Shown: positions 18,055 through 30,800 of the stretch, piece by piece
Position numbering within the stretch: position 1 is the first letter of the stretch
How the letters are laid out: the number at the start of each line of letters is the position of its first letter
DNA from: Anoplopoma fimbria
Lineage: Eukaryota > Chordata > Actinopteri > Perciformes > Anoplopomatidae
DNA length: 64,000 nt
NCBI RefSeq assembly: GCF_027596085.1
Contig: NC_072465.1
Location: 5,206,102 to 5,270,101 of the forward strand
Direction: 5' to 3'
The notes under the pieces: model-generated
Database searches by the model: none
The model's input: only the letters and a program-made list of their open reading frames with translations
What the model was told of the DNA's origin: nothing
Made by a program: the position numbers and the translations under genes

Positions 18055-20135
18055 CAAAAAAGGTGGGAGAGACGCACACAGATGAAAGTAATGGAAGAGA
18101 CGTACAGAAACCAGTAAATGTGAGACAGCGAGTTTTGCTAAAGTTTACTTTTTAATGGGATGCCACTGCATACACCACTGAGTAAAACAATACATATTGG
18201 AAACACTAGTCTTACCGATTGCTGCAGATTGCATGGAGTCTTGCATAGCTGATGAATGAACACGGTACAGAGTAGGTGGGCAAAGTTGGGAAATACATTT
18301 TGTGCCTGGTTCACATAAGACGCGGAAGTGCTGCAAAGCACTTTACAAACCACAGTCACAAACAGCAGTGACACTAGGCTGTTTCTCGTTAATATAGCAG
18401 ATGGATTTTGAAATTTCCTCACGTGGGTGGGGATAGGTTAAATTGAGACACCAATTCCTAAATAATAACTGATATCACAGGAATTTGATACCTACATGTG
18501 GTATTTGTAATTATTTACTTTGGCTATGATAGATTAATTCTGTTTAAATGTGACCATACATAATTTTTTAATGAATAAAATTAATTTCTGATGTGGGATC
18601 AAGAGAGTTTAAAAGTGCTTGAAAATGTGGGGTGAATTCAAAAGTACTACTAACTTTTACACAGTCCATACAATTTCTACATATATCTGTTTTATAATAA
18701 TAATAGCAATATAATTTGATACCTGAAATTACCTTTGTCACCCTTTGCCTCAGAGCAGCCTTTACAGTCTTCTGAATAGTGATTTGTGCTGTAGGTTTCA
18801 GTATGCAGAAAAAAAAAAAAAAAAGCAACTGCATGTGTGATGCGACAATGCCGGAAAAAAGAAGATACATTGTTAGATTTATTGCAGTGGTGTCTCTCTG
18901 ATTGTCTCACTACTTGTTCCATGAAATGTGTCTAATCTCTGGTGTTGCAGACTGCTGTCACTCAAAAAGCTTTTTTGGATGAAGATGCTTCAGGTCATAA
19001 ACTACGTTTGTGATATTTCTTGTCCAGATTTTAGGTTAGTTAGTTAGTTAGTTAGTTGGTATAGTTAAAATGATGCATTCAATTAGTAAGTCCTGCTGCC
19101 ATGACCTCAACGCTTGAAATAGCCCTTAAACTTAATATCTATAAATTATTAAATAACAAAAATAAACTGTAGGAGCTACATCCTGATGACCATGTATGCT
19201 GTGCTAGGGATATGCCATTCTGATAAGGAGAATCAGAATGCTAAATGTTATCATTTATTGGTATTCACAATATGAATCCTGAGTTTCATGATAACGGGTG
19301 TGCTCCAGGACCAACCAGCTGTCAAAAAAACCCAACATATCCCACTCAATTTTAAACTTGTTACAATTGTCAAAGCAAGAATAGAAAGGCAGAGATGCTA
19401 AGATGCATTGTAGTGCTAACACTGTGCCAAACTTGACTGGACCAATGTTTACAGTATCAACAGGTTCCTGCTCTGCTCTATCTGCTAAGTCTGGACATCT
19501 GCCACTAACAATACAAACATTTATACAGACACAATCCAAATGAAGACCAGATCTTGGATGCTGTCTGAGAACAAAAATAGGCGTTGCTTGTAGCGGAACA
19601 TGCTGATATGTTTATCCAGTTCTCCTGAAGCTTTGAAATGCATTAAACACAACTCTTGCTTTCCTCTCAGTAAGAGTTTGTTTGTTTGTTAGTCAATACA
19701 AGGCAGGGGGCTTTATTTGTGCTTCCTTTTTGTGGCTCTTGCAGAGTTTTGTTTTCATTCTGTTTTTATACATTAGGCCCAACGCTTTCTTTGCAAAAGA
19801 GATGACATTTTTAGTGTAATCCTTCGCCACTGTGTAAGTAGACGAACCTAAATCGGATAAGTTCTGCGTGCTGTTGTTCTCGGCTCACAAACAGACACTG
19901 GAGGATCAAAGTGCAAGAGTTAACCTTTGTGACTGTGGTCTTATCGGCAGTTAGAAAACTTTGAGCTTTGTGCTGATGGCAGTGTTCAGGTATGTCTACA
20001 TAGAGGTCTTTAGAACTAAGAGGACATGTATGTGCTGTTAATAATGAACCAAAGGCTCACATTGCCCAAGGTAGAAGTATTATATCTAAACAGACAAAAT
20101 GTATATTGTAAAGAATGAAGAAACAACTTAAAATT

Positions 20136-20136
<1 letters not shown>
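18055..20136. other. Intronic stretch, no gene recognised
   Basis: Includes a 16-nt poly(A) run (18809-18824) and a (TTAG)n tract of about five units at 19036-19057. Otherwise unique-looking, AT-rich sequence. Confidence 0.55.

Positions 20137-20204
<68 letters not shown>
20137..20204. repeat. (CA)n microsatellite, 34 units
   Basis: A pure tract 344 bp inside intron 1 from the exon 1 donor. It reads (GU)n in the suclg2 transcript. Confidence 0.98.
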
Positions 20205-20206
<2 letters not shown>

Positions 20207-20466
20207 GCTTTGCATAGCAAGTCAATGACAAGAGTGGCAGATAAATGCTGTACTTATGCTGTACATTTTGTATCATTGGTGAACAGTAAAGTGAAGTTTT
20301 CCTTAGTAAAGCTCGTGTCGAATAACTGTCAATTTGAAAAACAGCAGTCGTTACATGACGTAACGTAAGTGAACAGAGTGTCGTAACACCACCAGTGGAC
20401 TGTCACCCTGTTCAACGTTGATCTGTCAAACCTCTCTGCTCAGACATGCTAACCTGCTAGCCACGT

Positions 20467-20490
20467 AGCTCCACAAACAGCTCCACAAAC
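20467..20490. repeat. Tandem 12-bp duplication
   Basis: AGCTCCACAAAC occurs twice back to back (20467-20478, 20479-20490), followed by a third partial AGCTC, in intron 1 near the exon 1 donor. Confidence 0.9.
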
Positions 20491-20547
20491 AGCTCACGAC
20501 AGCGGAACCCAACCCGCTGTGTCGGCGATGTGAGCTGGTAACAGTAC

Positions 20548-20631
20548 CTTGCTTTTGTCCAGAAGTATGTGCTTTGAGGTTGCTTTTCTCAGTCCTCTCG
20601 CTGCAGCCTGGGATGCCATGGAAGCCGCCAT
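20548..20631 (-). CDS. suclg2: suclg2 exon 1 coding part: mitochondrial presequence
   Basis: Encodes 28 residues, MAASMASQAAARGLRK then ATSKHILLDKSK, ending exactly at an AAG/gtactg donor (20548/20547). It is Ala/Ser-rich with Arg12, Arg15, Lys16 and Lys20 and a single acidic residue, as expected for an N-terminal matrix-targeting peptide, and has the same length as the human SUCLG2 first coding exon as I recall it. The donor falls between codons (phase 0), and exon 2 also begins in phase 0, giving DKSK-CTWLSPRRW. I chose the ATG at 20631 because its context is strong (caacATGGcg); Met5 (20619) is a weaker alternative. An in-frame upstream ATG at 20697 with no stop between would add 22 residues if transcription starts further upstream. 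Presequences diverge fast, so recognition rests on position, phase, length and character rather than identity. Confidence 0.88.
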
Positions 20632-20760
20632 GTTGACACGGAAGACCAAAGAGAGATGACGTCGGGAGCATGTGCGAGCTGACACGGAGCCGTTCATAGG
20701 TCATCCGGCAGAAGTGGGCGGTGCTTGAAATGTGTGCAGGCCCAGTGTGCGTGTCATTCA
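20632..20760 (-). promoter_or_regulatory. suclg2: Probable suclg2 promoter / 5' UTR region
   Basis: Lies directly upstream of the suclg2 start. It has a CRE-like TGACGTCG at 20657-20664, a GC-box-like GTGGGCGG near 20713-20720, and CCGGAT (ETS-like, minus strand) near 20704. CpG density is higher than in the flanks. No convincing TATA box at the expected spacing is seen. The transcription start is unknown, so the CRE may fall in the 5' UTR. Confidence 0.6.
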
Positions 20761-21599
20761 TATTTAAATACAGCACAGTTGAAATGTGCAGTAGTAGTAG
20801 AGTTTGAAATATGAAGTTAGCCTGCTTTATCAAATGAGAAATGTTTATGTCTGAAAATCCAGGCTACAATGCAATTACATCTAAACCCCTCAAAACTTAA
20901 AATGTTCTATTAGCAGCTACAAGCAGTCTAAAATTATTTGAATGTTACATTTTTCTATTTGTTTATATTTCGTTTTCCACCCAATTATTTTTATTTAAAA
21001 AAAAAAAAAAATAATATTTTGCATTTTTCGTTCAGTACAGCGTCCATTGAGGACATCAAGGTGATGTCAAGGTCATCTGTGGGTTTTATGGACCTGAGGA
21101 GGAGTTTATATTCTTCAATTACACTACATTCAATGTGTGTTTTATAAGCCTGGTTTTAATATTTTTATAGAGTCAAAATTCTTAAATTTGACTGTTTTAG
21201 ACCAAAAATCAAAATGAAAGACAGCAATTTTGTATTTCACCACCATAAATATATAATTGGCATTGAAGAGAAGCCATTGAAACAGTATATAGAGAGATGG
21301 AATTAGCAGAAAGTGTATTTACCGACCACTACAGCGACAATGAGATTGTTTACACCTTGTGAGTCTGTGTGTGGCATAATGGCCAAAAAGCTAAATTTGG
21401 TCCTGGAGCCACTTCTGCGGCAGTAACTAGCACACAAGTGGTGTTGAGTACTTTGGCAGAGGTTTACATTTCTATCTGTCTCTTTGTGAAAAAGGATGAT
21501 GTAATGTTATATGTTAGCATAGGATGTTATTGATCCCCGGGGAAGAAGTTACAAACCACCCAGCAGTATATGAAGTAGTTGAAGTTATCTCCACCTTTA
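20761..21599. other. Start of the region upstream of suclg2, no gene recognised
   Basis: AT-rich, with a T/A-rich patch and a 15-nt A run at 20997-21011. No divergent first exon is evident next to the suclg2 promoter. Confidence 0.55.
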
Positions 21600-22290
21600 C
21601 TAACATTAACGAACATGAATGCATCACTAATTATAATACAATTATATGATATACAGTATATCATTCTGAAATGGGCCATTCTGCATTGTGAGAACTTGTA
21701 ACGGACTGAGGGACATATAATGTTCAACTGTTATGTTATCAGGGTTATTGTGTTACAAGAAGAAGTTGTTCAAGTTAAGAGTAAGAGTTATGACATTTAC
21801 TGAGTTCAGCGGGTCAGTGAAGGTCTCATGACCTGTATAGCTGTCAAACCTGTCAATCATTCGAGCTTCCTATGGGGTTTAGGTGGCACAAGAGAGAATA
21901 CCTGGGATTGGCAGATACAGTTAGGTAGGATGTATTTGTGTTGTTCTGCTAACCTAAAAGAGGGAGTCTGTGTGCTGGAACATTTTGTCCTGCCGGTTAA
22001 GACTGTATTTAACGGTGTTATCTGTTGTGTTGGCGTAGGCTACGGCCCACAGTAGCCTGTGTACTGCCCGCTAATAAACTGGAATAAGCAACATAATGTC
22101 TCATAGCTTTCCTTACCAAGGGTCGCTACAGTATATTTTGATGCTTGTACTTTTGTACTTTTACTAAAGTAAAAATTTGAAGGCAGGATTGTAACTTTGA
22201 AGGCAGGATTGTAAAATACAGAGTATTTCAAAACAGTAGTATTGCTACTATTACTTTAGTAAAAGATCTATGTACTTCTTCCAAAATGGT
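21600..22290. repeat. Teleost dispersed repeat (family B), split by a solo LTR
   Basis: The left part (about 21600-21696) ends with GAAATGGGCCATTCTGCATT. The right part (22131-22290) carries TTTTACTAAAGTAAA and TACTTTAGTAAAAGATCTATG then TACTTCTTCC. Both belong to the same very common teleost interspersed repeat, known by its AGTAAAAGATCTGAGTAC-type end. The right part has a private 20-bp tandem duplication at 22176-22195/22196-22215. Confidence 0.7.
21697..22130 (+). mobile_element. Solo LTR of a retrotransposon, 434 bp
   Basis: Starts TGTAACGGAC and ends GGTCGCTACA, giving the standard TG...CA ends inside an imperfect 10-bp terminal inverted repeat. An AATAAA polyadenylation signal lies near 22073-22078, close to the 3' end as in an LTR R region. 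No internal gag or pol sequence lies on either side, so it is a solo LTR left by recombination. It sits inside family B. The flanking pentamers GAACT and GTATA are plausibly decayed copies of a GTACT target duplication. The TGTAACG start is common in fish Gypsy-type LTRs; the superfamily is inferred. Confidence 0.75.
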
Positions 22291-22939
22291 TTTTAAAAAG
22301 TTTTTTTGCTGATTAATGTGTCTTAGTAACCCCAAGCGCAATAAAAAAAGTTATTCATTCATTATTTTAATAACTTATTCATTCATTTGACAGTGAGGTT
22401 CGCAATTTGTTTCTGAGTGGATGTTGGTTTCTTAATAGGGGGTTTGTAATTTGGTAAAAACACACCCTCTAAATTGTCTTTGTAGCTATTCAATTCTGTA
22501 AAACAGTCAGAATTAATCTTTATATTTGGCAATGTGATAGAGGTTAAATATTCAAATTGCTCATTTTAATCACGTGATAGTCATGAACTGAGTATACGCT
22601 AAAAGCCCAACATTGATTTTGAATGTCCGAGCCGCTCCAGCTCCATCCAGTGTGTGACCTTGTGAGAGGGACAAACAATCACTGTGCTCAGCTGAGAGGT
22701 ATTGGTCGTCCGTCGAATTAGAGAGCGTGGGATGTGTGAGCTGATCTTGTCTGAATAGCTAAATAGCCCACTCACGCAGCCCTCCAGAGCCCTCATTACA
22801 TGCCACATCTTGAAAGGGCAGAGAGGGCAAACCGATCATAAAGAGCAGTGATTATGACAGAAGGAGAGAGAGAGAGGGATGAGATACTCACTTAGAAACC
22901 GTCAGTGTCAGCAGGCTAGGGAGGACGAGGCAGAGGGGA
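22291..22939. other. Non-coding, no feature recognised
   Basis: Imperfect direct repeat of tattcattcatt-type words near 22350-22385; otherwise nothing notable. Short GA run at 22863-22875. Confidence 0.5.

Positions 22940-22977
<38 letters not shown>
22940..22977. repeat. (GAT)n microsatellite, about 12 units
   Basis: A perfect trinucleotide tract preceded by GAGGCAGAGGG. Confidence 0.97.
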
Positions 22978-22980
<3 letters not shown>

Positions 22981-24679
22981 GCTACAACCAAGAGATCTTT
23001 TTCTGAGCCCTGTTATGGTCAAAAAAGCTAAATCTACATTGTAAAACCATGACAAACTTTTGAAATGTGCAAATGTAAACCACTTTAATGTCAGCTGGGA
23101 GGGAATCCATCTCATGTTTATTTGATATTTTGTTCTCAACCCGTTCTTTTGGGTGAGAGCTTTTGATAGTCAGTGATCCATATTCCACAGTGAGATATTC
23201 TTTGACGGTTAAGAGCACAAATTAAGTGAAAAGTGCTGCACTGGCATAATATTTCGGCATGTCAACAAAGCTTTCTGAATACATAAATACGTGTCTCTTT
23301 GTGTCAGTGAAGAGTGGCGCTCAACTTGAGTAAAACTATTCACTGAGAGCCAAAGACAAGCAGAATGACTAAAAGATGATTCACTTGAACATTTCCGGCT
23401 TATGTTTCTTTTTTTCTTTGTCTCACCAGGGACATTTTCTCCTCTCAAGAGGATTGATATTCAGACAGGACCGTCAGAATATCAATAGCCCTTACTAATG
23501 CAATTCAACGTTTCTCATTTGTGATGTTGTCCTGTTTCGCGGAACAAAAACTGTCTCTTTTGTCTGAAGGGATAGCAATCATGTAATTATTCTTCTAGAA
23601 TACAAAGCAACTAGTGCCGCCTTCTCTGGTTTACTGACAAATTTTGGATTTCAATGGGCACTTTACAAAGAAGGTACTACTTTCTTTTTCTTTATACCAT
23701 TTCCTACAAAAATGTCATGGTCGCTACTACAGATATATGCTCATTCTCAGAATTAGTAAAATGTAAGAAAAACAACATTATCAGTACTGCAAACAAAAGC
23801 TATTCATATAGATATTCAGCTCTTGCTTTAAGTGTTCATTAAATCAAATCAAACAAATTTAAGTCAACCCACTAAATACCAGACTTAAATCTTAAAGATG
23901 TTTGCCAAGTAAGCATCAAGCCATTGTCAAAAAATCAGCTGTTTTATGATTACGTTTTTAGATGATTTCAGTTTTTGTGTAACTGACATGTTTATGCCAC
24001 TGTATAAGGCTTAAATCATACATTGTAGAACATGTTTTGCTAAGATACATTATCCTCAAATATATTTCCATGAAATCCAATCATTTATACGGAAAGAAAG
24101 CTTTTTTTACAACTAGCACGCAATACAGAATGTGGAGAAAGTAATGCATGGGATTGAAACAATATATGCAGCACATAGCTAAGGTTTTAGTAATAACACT
24201 GTGTAATACAAGAGACTAAAACTCAAAACACAATGCGTGCGTAGGTATCATTGCTGTAACTGTGAAAATCAAGATGTTCGATTACAGCCACCAAACTTAC
24301 ATATGGTAAGTTACAACGTTTAGCCTCCATTTTCATCATACTTTCTGGTTATTTTGCCTGGTTGTACACTCTTAGTGGGCCTGAGGGTAATAATAATGCT
24401 GCATTGCCCATCTTTTCTTCCCTCTGCTCCCCTCCCCTGAGGAAAGTGGGCAAATGTGCAGGCAGAGCAACTAATTTGAGGTTTCCCTCAATAATCTATC
24501 GTCGGTTTCCACTCAGTGAGCTGCAAGCTGTCAGAATACCAGAGACGGCGAGCCAAAGCTCCCAACAGGCCGTGTGGTCACTTCTGACCCCTCCCTCACA
24601 CTTAAATAGCAGTGGTGCTTGGCTAACAACCCTCAGGGCTCACTGCTAGGAGCTGACACCATAAGCCTGCCCAGAGCCT
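22978..24679. other. Non-coding, no gene recognised
   Basis: Mixed sequence with several short open frames but no recognisable protein motif. The plus frame 24362-24649 (95 codons) has no recognised domain. Confidence 0.5.
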
Positions 24680-24890
24680 GGACCACACGTCGATCTCTGT
24701 CTATCTGCCTACCCCCGTCTCTTTTTCTTTCCTGTCTCAACTCTCTCCCTCTCGCTGCGTGTTTCAGCTCGCTGTGTTACTTTCACTTTCTTTGCTTGCC
24801 CTCTGTTGTTCTCCCAGGGGTCTCTTTCTTTTCACTCTCCCTTTTTCCTCTTCCTCTCTCTGAGCGTCCTCTTCTCTCTGACCGGCCTGT
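24680..24890 (+). repeat. Pyrimidine-rich (TC-rich) strand-asymmetric tract
   Basis: About 210 bp dominated by C and T, with repeated CTCTCCCTCTC, TCTTTTTCTTTCC and CTCTCTCTGA words. A second shorter tract lies at 25080-25130 and ends in CACACACACAG. Likely a degraded simple-sequence region; it could form triplex-prone DNA. Confidence 0.7.
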
Positions 24891-27800
24891 TAACCACGGT
24901 TCCCAGATGTGGGTTCAAAAGTGAATGCAGCACAGCCATCCTGACTGCAGGGCCATCCTCAAAAGTCAATGAGACATTGACAGCGAGACTCTGCCCATTT
25001 CATTACCATGACTGGCTGAACGGCATAGCAGATGACCAGAGAGAGAAAGAAGAATCCACAAGCATCCGGAAGGTTTTGCTTCTCCGTCCGTCTGTCTGCC
25101 TCACTCTCTCTCTCTCTTTCTCACACACACAGAGTCTGGACAATTTAATGACCCTTTCTCTGACTGAATGCTGATGCGCTCACACGCCGTCTCTCATCCT
25201 TTAAGGAAAGCAGACATGGCCAAGCACCAACTCACTTGGTCTGACCTCTGTGAATATATGTATATGATGCACTGAGGTCAAGCGCACAGGCAGTGCATAT
25301 AAGAATAAGAATAAGTTCTGAAAGTAGCTATTCAGCTTTGAAACAGTGCTGTGACTCTATTCAAAGCTGGGGTTTTAACTCTGTTTTATGATATGTTTAC
25401 ATTTAGATTCATGTGGCATTAGCAAGCCGGAGAACAGTTTTGTTTTCTATCCGCCAGAATATCAAATGAGTGAGAGAGATGGGGAATTAATACACTTAAC
25501 TGCTGAGTCAACAAGCAAGGAATCTGGCGGCTTAGTCGCACAGACAGCAAGCAGACTGCCTGACAGGGAAATTAAAAATAGGCAAGAAAGACACCCAGAA
25601 GACCTGAGAGTGACGGAGATCGCAAGAAGAGAGAAAGTGAAAGAGATGGGCAGAGGAGGGGACGGTCACTGCCACCCTGTGCTCAGCACATCTTTTGATA
25701 TGACAGACGGCAAACATAATTAGTCATCATCTTCTGTGCTAACCCTCTGAGTTCACAATGTCACATCCATGCATATGTATGAGCCTAAGCCCTTGCTTTC
25801 ATCCTTCCATTTGCTTCCAAAGAGTTTGGACAGATTATAACCCAGTAAACGGTTTTCTCTCCAGACTGAAAGCAGGGCAGACTTTCTCCCAGTGCTGGAT
25901 GCCATACCTCGGCATCAGCCACAATAACTTTCACTTTTCCACTATAAAACCCACAACAGCCTAAGAACACAGGATTGTCAAACCTTGCTTTGCGTCTGCT
26001 CTGAATGTCAGCACTGGAGAGTGAATCAATACAGCGACAGGAGCTGCCACATCTTTGCTATCTGTCTACCCTGGTTGTCTGCCAGCCACACTCAGCTGGA
26101 GGCCCTCCATTAATGTGCCATGGAATAACATAGTCAGTGGGTCTCCATGCTTGGAGACAGATGCATCAAACAGGGCTTGTGAAGTGTTGGGTCTGCGAGT
26201 GTGTGATGTTCCTGTAGGTTTTTTTTGCAGCAGATATCCCTGAATGGGAATCACCAGCTTGGATCAAAGCAGGGGAGACATATTATCGCGACATTACATA
26301 TAGTGGGAAGGGAGAGAAGCTCTCATGGCAGTGACTGATCTATTGGTCACGTATGCATGTGACGCATTGGTGAGCCTCTCAGAACATCCACACAGAGATG
26401 CCATGCAGGTAATATTCATTAAAGGGTTCAGCGGCACCGCAGAGGGAGGTGGCTAAGGAGGCTTTTTGCTTTGCCACAATGGAAAACTAATGCTGACAAA
26501 TTCTCAACTTCAACAGCATGAAGAGGTGACAACTGAGATGCTGGCTTCAATAGATGGCCCTGTTTTATTCCAGGCTTCGGTATCACACACAGCATGGTTC
26601 ACTGCACTGGGGAGCATGGAATTCATACCACAAACAAAACCAAACACTGCACCTGATAAACACACAAACAAGAACATGCGCATCCCTCCCACACACATAG
26701 AGTCACAGACACAGTGGCAGGGCCAGCAGAGGCTAGGAAAGTGCTTAGATGTGCATATGAGAGAGTAAGAGGAGCCAGATTCCTTCACAAGCCTCTCAGC
26801 ACACGCTGTGCCACCTTCGTCACCAAAGAAGGACTGGGGTCATGCTTTAAAACTTTAAGCTGCTCCCCTTCTGCCTTTCATTCCTCTCACAAACCTCCAG
26901 CATATATCAGCACCCTCCTTGCCTGTGACCTCGAAGAAGCAGCGGGATGCCTCTCATCTCTTTCTCTCTGAAGGCGATATCTTCACATGGAGAAGAAGAC
27001 GTGCAGGGATGGACGAGGCTGTATTGGCCGGACTATAAACTCACGGAACAAAAAGCAAACATGATTGTTTGCACATGAATCGCCAGGTAGGCTATGAGAG
27101 ATAAGGTGTCTTCATGACTGTCATCTGTGGATGCACGCTCGCCATCCCGGGTCAAGCATGAAAAAATCATTCAGGTGGGCTGGTCGGAAATGTCAATAGA
27201 GAAATCAAAGCAATCAGGATGGTGCCTGGGGGAATGCTGGTGTGATAAATCATCTTGTTGCTGACGGAGGTCACAGAGGTGGGAGGTAGGAGGAGGGTGG
27301 GGCAGGCAAGATGGGGAAGACGGGTGAGCATGGCAAAGTGGTGAGCGCTCGACCACATGCCTTAAGGTAACGGCTCAGAGACACACTTTATTCAAAGGTG
27401 CGATTCACAGTGTGACTCTTGATGCAAAGTCATTTGTGACACAGTGACCTTTGCAGGGCCCCCCGCTCTCGCTGTGAGTTATTTCTTTGATTTAAGCCTT
27501 GCGTTACTGCCTCTCTCTCTGGGGAAATGATGACAGATACACCCATGGGTTCGGGATTAGCTCAATACGACATTATTGCCTACATCAGAAAAGCTGCTAC
27601 GCAGCAAGATCATTGATGGATGGTAGTTCCTAAAATGGTTTCCCGACTGAAATGATATCCAAATGCATTTTTTAGTAGCAAAAATGTATTTCTGTTGTTG
27701 CTGTTTCTGCACACTGACACAGGATGATTAAACTTTGTGGTTTTCATCACATAATATAGCTGGAAATAGCAGTTGGTTGTTTACCATACTGCCATTTCCC

Positions 27801-30800
27801 ACTGCCAGCTGAAGTATTACTTAAATAATGCAATGACCGCAAGCAGATGTGAATGTCAGCTCAATGGCTAATACCTACAGTTCAGACTCCCAAGGCAGCC
27901 AGCCCCTCCACCTTAAAGGCTGATGAATAACTAAGGCACAGTAACACTCTCCATGTGGATGCATGTGGATGAGGGAAAGGAGAAGGAGGGTGTTATCTGA
28001 GGCTCCATTAACCTTGTTTGTGTAGAGGCACCTCCACTATGCTAAGCCCACATCGTGTGGGGAACCTCAGGGGACCTTCCACTAATTAACCTTGTGGAGA
28101 CACCCTCAGTAGAGGGAGGCTTGGGCCGGAATAATAAGGAGGCCTTTGCCAGGCCATTAGCAGGAAGATTAACACATCCAACTTTCAAGTAGGTTTTTGA
28201 CACAAAACCAATATGTGTCTGCACTGGCTTGGTCCGGGGTGTGACACAGCTGAATTCTAAGTGACATGTGTGTTTCAGCCTCTCCCACTGCTCAGCCATC
28301 ACACAGCCTTTTTCTCAGCGGCAGTTATATTATGAGAAGGGGATTTTTTTCCCATGCATATTCTTGAAGAAATCATTCTATAGATCCATTAATTCCTCCT
28401 GACCTGCATTACTGCACTGTAGGAGGAAACCAGTGTGAACACAGGGAGAATGTGTAATCATAAACTGGGAATCAAATCGAGGAATATTATGCTGTGAGAT
28501 GACATGGTTTACTGCCAAGCACCATTCAGCATAGAGCTTTTCACCCCACATGAATGAATTCATCTTTCAACCTATTTTGCACATATTCCAATGGTATTAT
28601 GTAAATAGCATTTCTCAAGCGGGGTCCATTGGGAACAGTACATCTCATTGATTTGAATCTTCTTTCGTGGTTGGTGAACAGTGTCCTCTTAAACGCTGTG
28701 TCATGATTCACACTCCAACTGCATGCAGCCCACGTGATCTTCTTTTCCTGTTGGGATTGTATATATTCAACTAGGCACAGACTCTGGAATTTGAACTATG
28801 GCAAAGTGTCATGTCCTTGAATGGTAACTATTTACATCACAGAGAAAAGAAATATCCATATAAATACTGTGTTACTGAAAATGGAATACAATTGATGCTT
28901 AAGGTGTCAGTCAGTCTAAAGTCACTGTCACACCATATTGAATAATGCTCTTTCACCCTACTTAAAAGTTTAGCAAGGCAATATATAGATCTAAAGCAGT
29001 CATCCTTTCCTTTATTAATATTTAAACTGTCATATTATGTATATTGGATGATATTTTTGGACCTGGACATGGAAATTATCGAAAAAGAAAACATATTCTA
29101 TTATGAACAGTCGTGCCGATGAATCCAGGAATAGGACAGGAAATATATCCCTCTAAGATTTTAAAGCTGTCAGCATAAACACGCATGCCTGCCAGCAGGT
29201 GGAAGTTAAGATCTTTGACTGGCTTTATCTCAGATTGCTTGACATGCTGGGATTTGTGCCAGCAGAAGTGTAATAAAAAATGCATACAAAAGGTGACTGT
29301 GGCTCTCTCTCTCTCAGCAGCTCTTTATCAGGACATGCCATCATATCGCTTGTTCTGTGCATGATCTGATGCAGCCTTTATCTTTTTCTTCATTTCCCCT
29401 CCCTACAGTGTGTTTTACTTTTACTTTATCTGCAAAACACACCTGCACAATGTTTGGGGGGTTGCCACATCCCTCGCTCGCTTTCCTTCACGAAACTTTA
29501 CAGCAGAATAAGGAAGTTTTGCACTTCTACCCGAGAGAAAAATCCACAGAAATCTGAAAAATCCAAGACAGCACTTTGAAACTTCAAAAGAAAAGGACAC
29601 AGTGCATTTGAATATCTTTTATAACTCTCCCTTCTTTATTCAATCCTCCACCCACGAGGAGAGATATGTCATATCTGAGAGGTGCCTGGCTGTTAGTCAC
29701 ACTTCAAAGAGAGAACAGAGGAGGTGGTCAAGGCTGAAAGTGTAAGAATTATCACCTCTTAACCCCTCATTGATTCGGACATATTTTATTGTGTCGTGCT
29801 GCCTTGTGAATTGCCAGAGAAATGTTGTCGGAATGACTTTGTACTTGGAGCTGGGCGACAGAAGGGTGCGTGCTCAGAGACCTTCTGGGCTTCATGCATA
29901 ATGCTCTTTGTGTTTTCTGGGAAGGATGGACGAGTGACAGGGAGGACTGAGTCCCCTCCAGAGTCTCAAATGGATTACGCTTACTTTCTCCCTCCTCTCG
30001 CCTAGCTCTCTCTCCGTTTCTCTTTTATGCTATTTGCTGGAAACATCCAACATCATTGATGTGGCCTTTTCCTGTGTGTGGCATGAGAACAAAGGAATAG
30101 TCCTTCCTTAGCATGCTATTGCCATCTCTTTCTCCTTCTCCTCTGTTTATCCACCCCTCTCTCTCCAATCTGTTCTCCTACCTTGCTTTTATGTCCCACT
30201 TTTATGATATATTTTGCAAGAATGACCTAACCTGGGCTCTCACGAGGCTGAAGTGTCACTTCAAAAGAAGAGATTCACGTCAATTATCTCCATCTTAGAC
30301 AGTGACAGAGATACGACAAGATTGCATATGAACCATTAAGTGTGACTGTTTGGTTTCCAGTGACACTTATTTCTTTTCTAGCTGGCAGCCGGATACCTTG
30401 AACTGAGAGGGGGTCATTTTGCATTAGAGTGAAATTAACTTAACTTGATATGTATAGCCAGAACTTCAGAATTCATTAGGCAAACCAGAGTTTCTTTCAC
30501 AGGGGGGGTCATAGAATATTCCCTAAATTTCATTACGCTGTGGTTCATTACATAACAGCACATAGCCCATTAGCCTGTTGCCCACATTTACAACTCCATG
30601 AATTATGAATCGGTTTCCTTTCATCACAGCTGGAACGCTCTCCCTGATGTGCAAATTACACTCAGGAAAACAACCACTGCCCAAGCGGACTAAGTCTACA
30701 GAATCCCAACCTCCAAACCAGTCTGCATGGACCCCAGGCGGACCACATAAAAAAAACAAAAAAACTACATCAGCATTTCTTGAACCCCCTCCTTTTTAAT

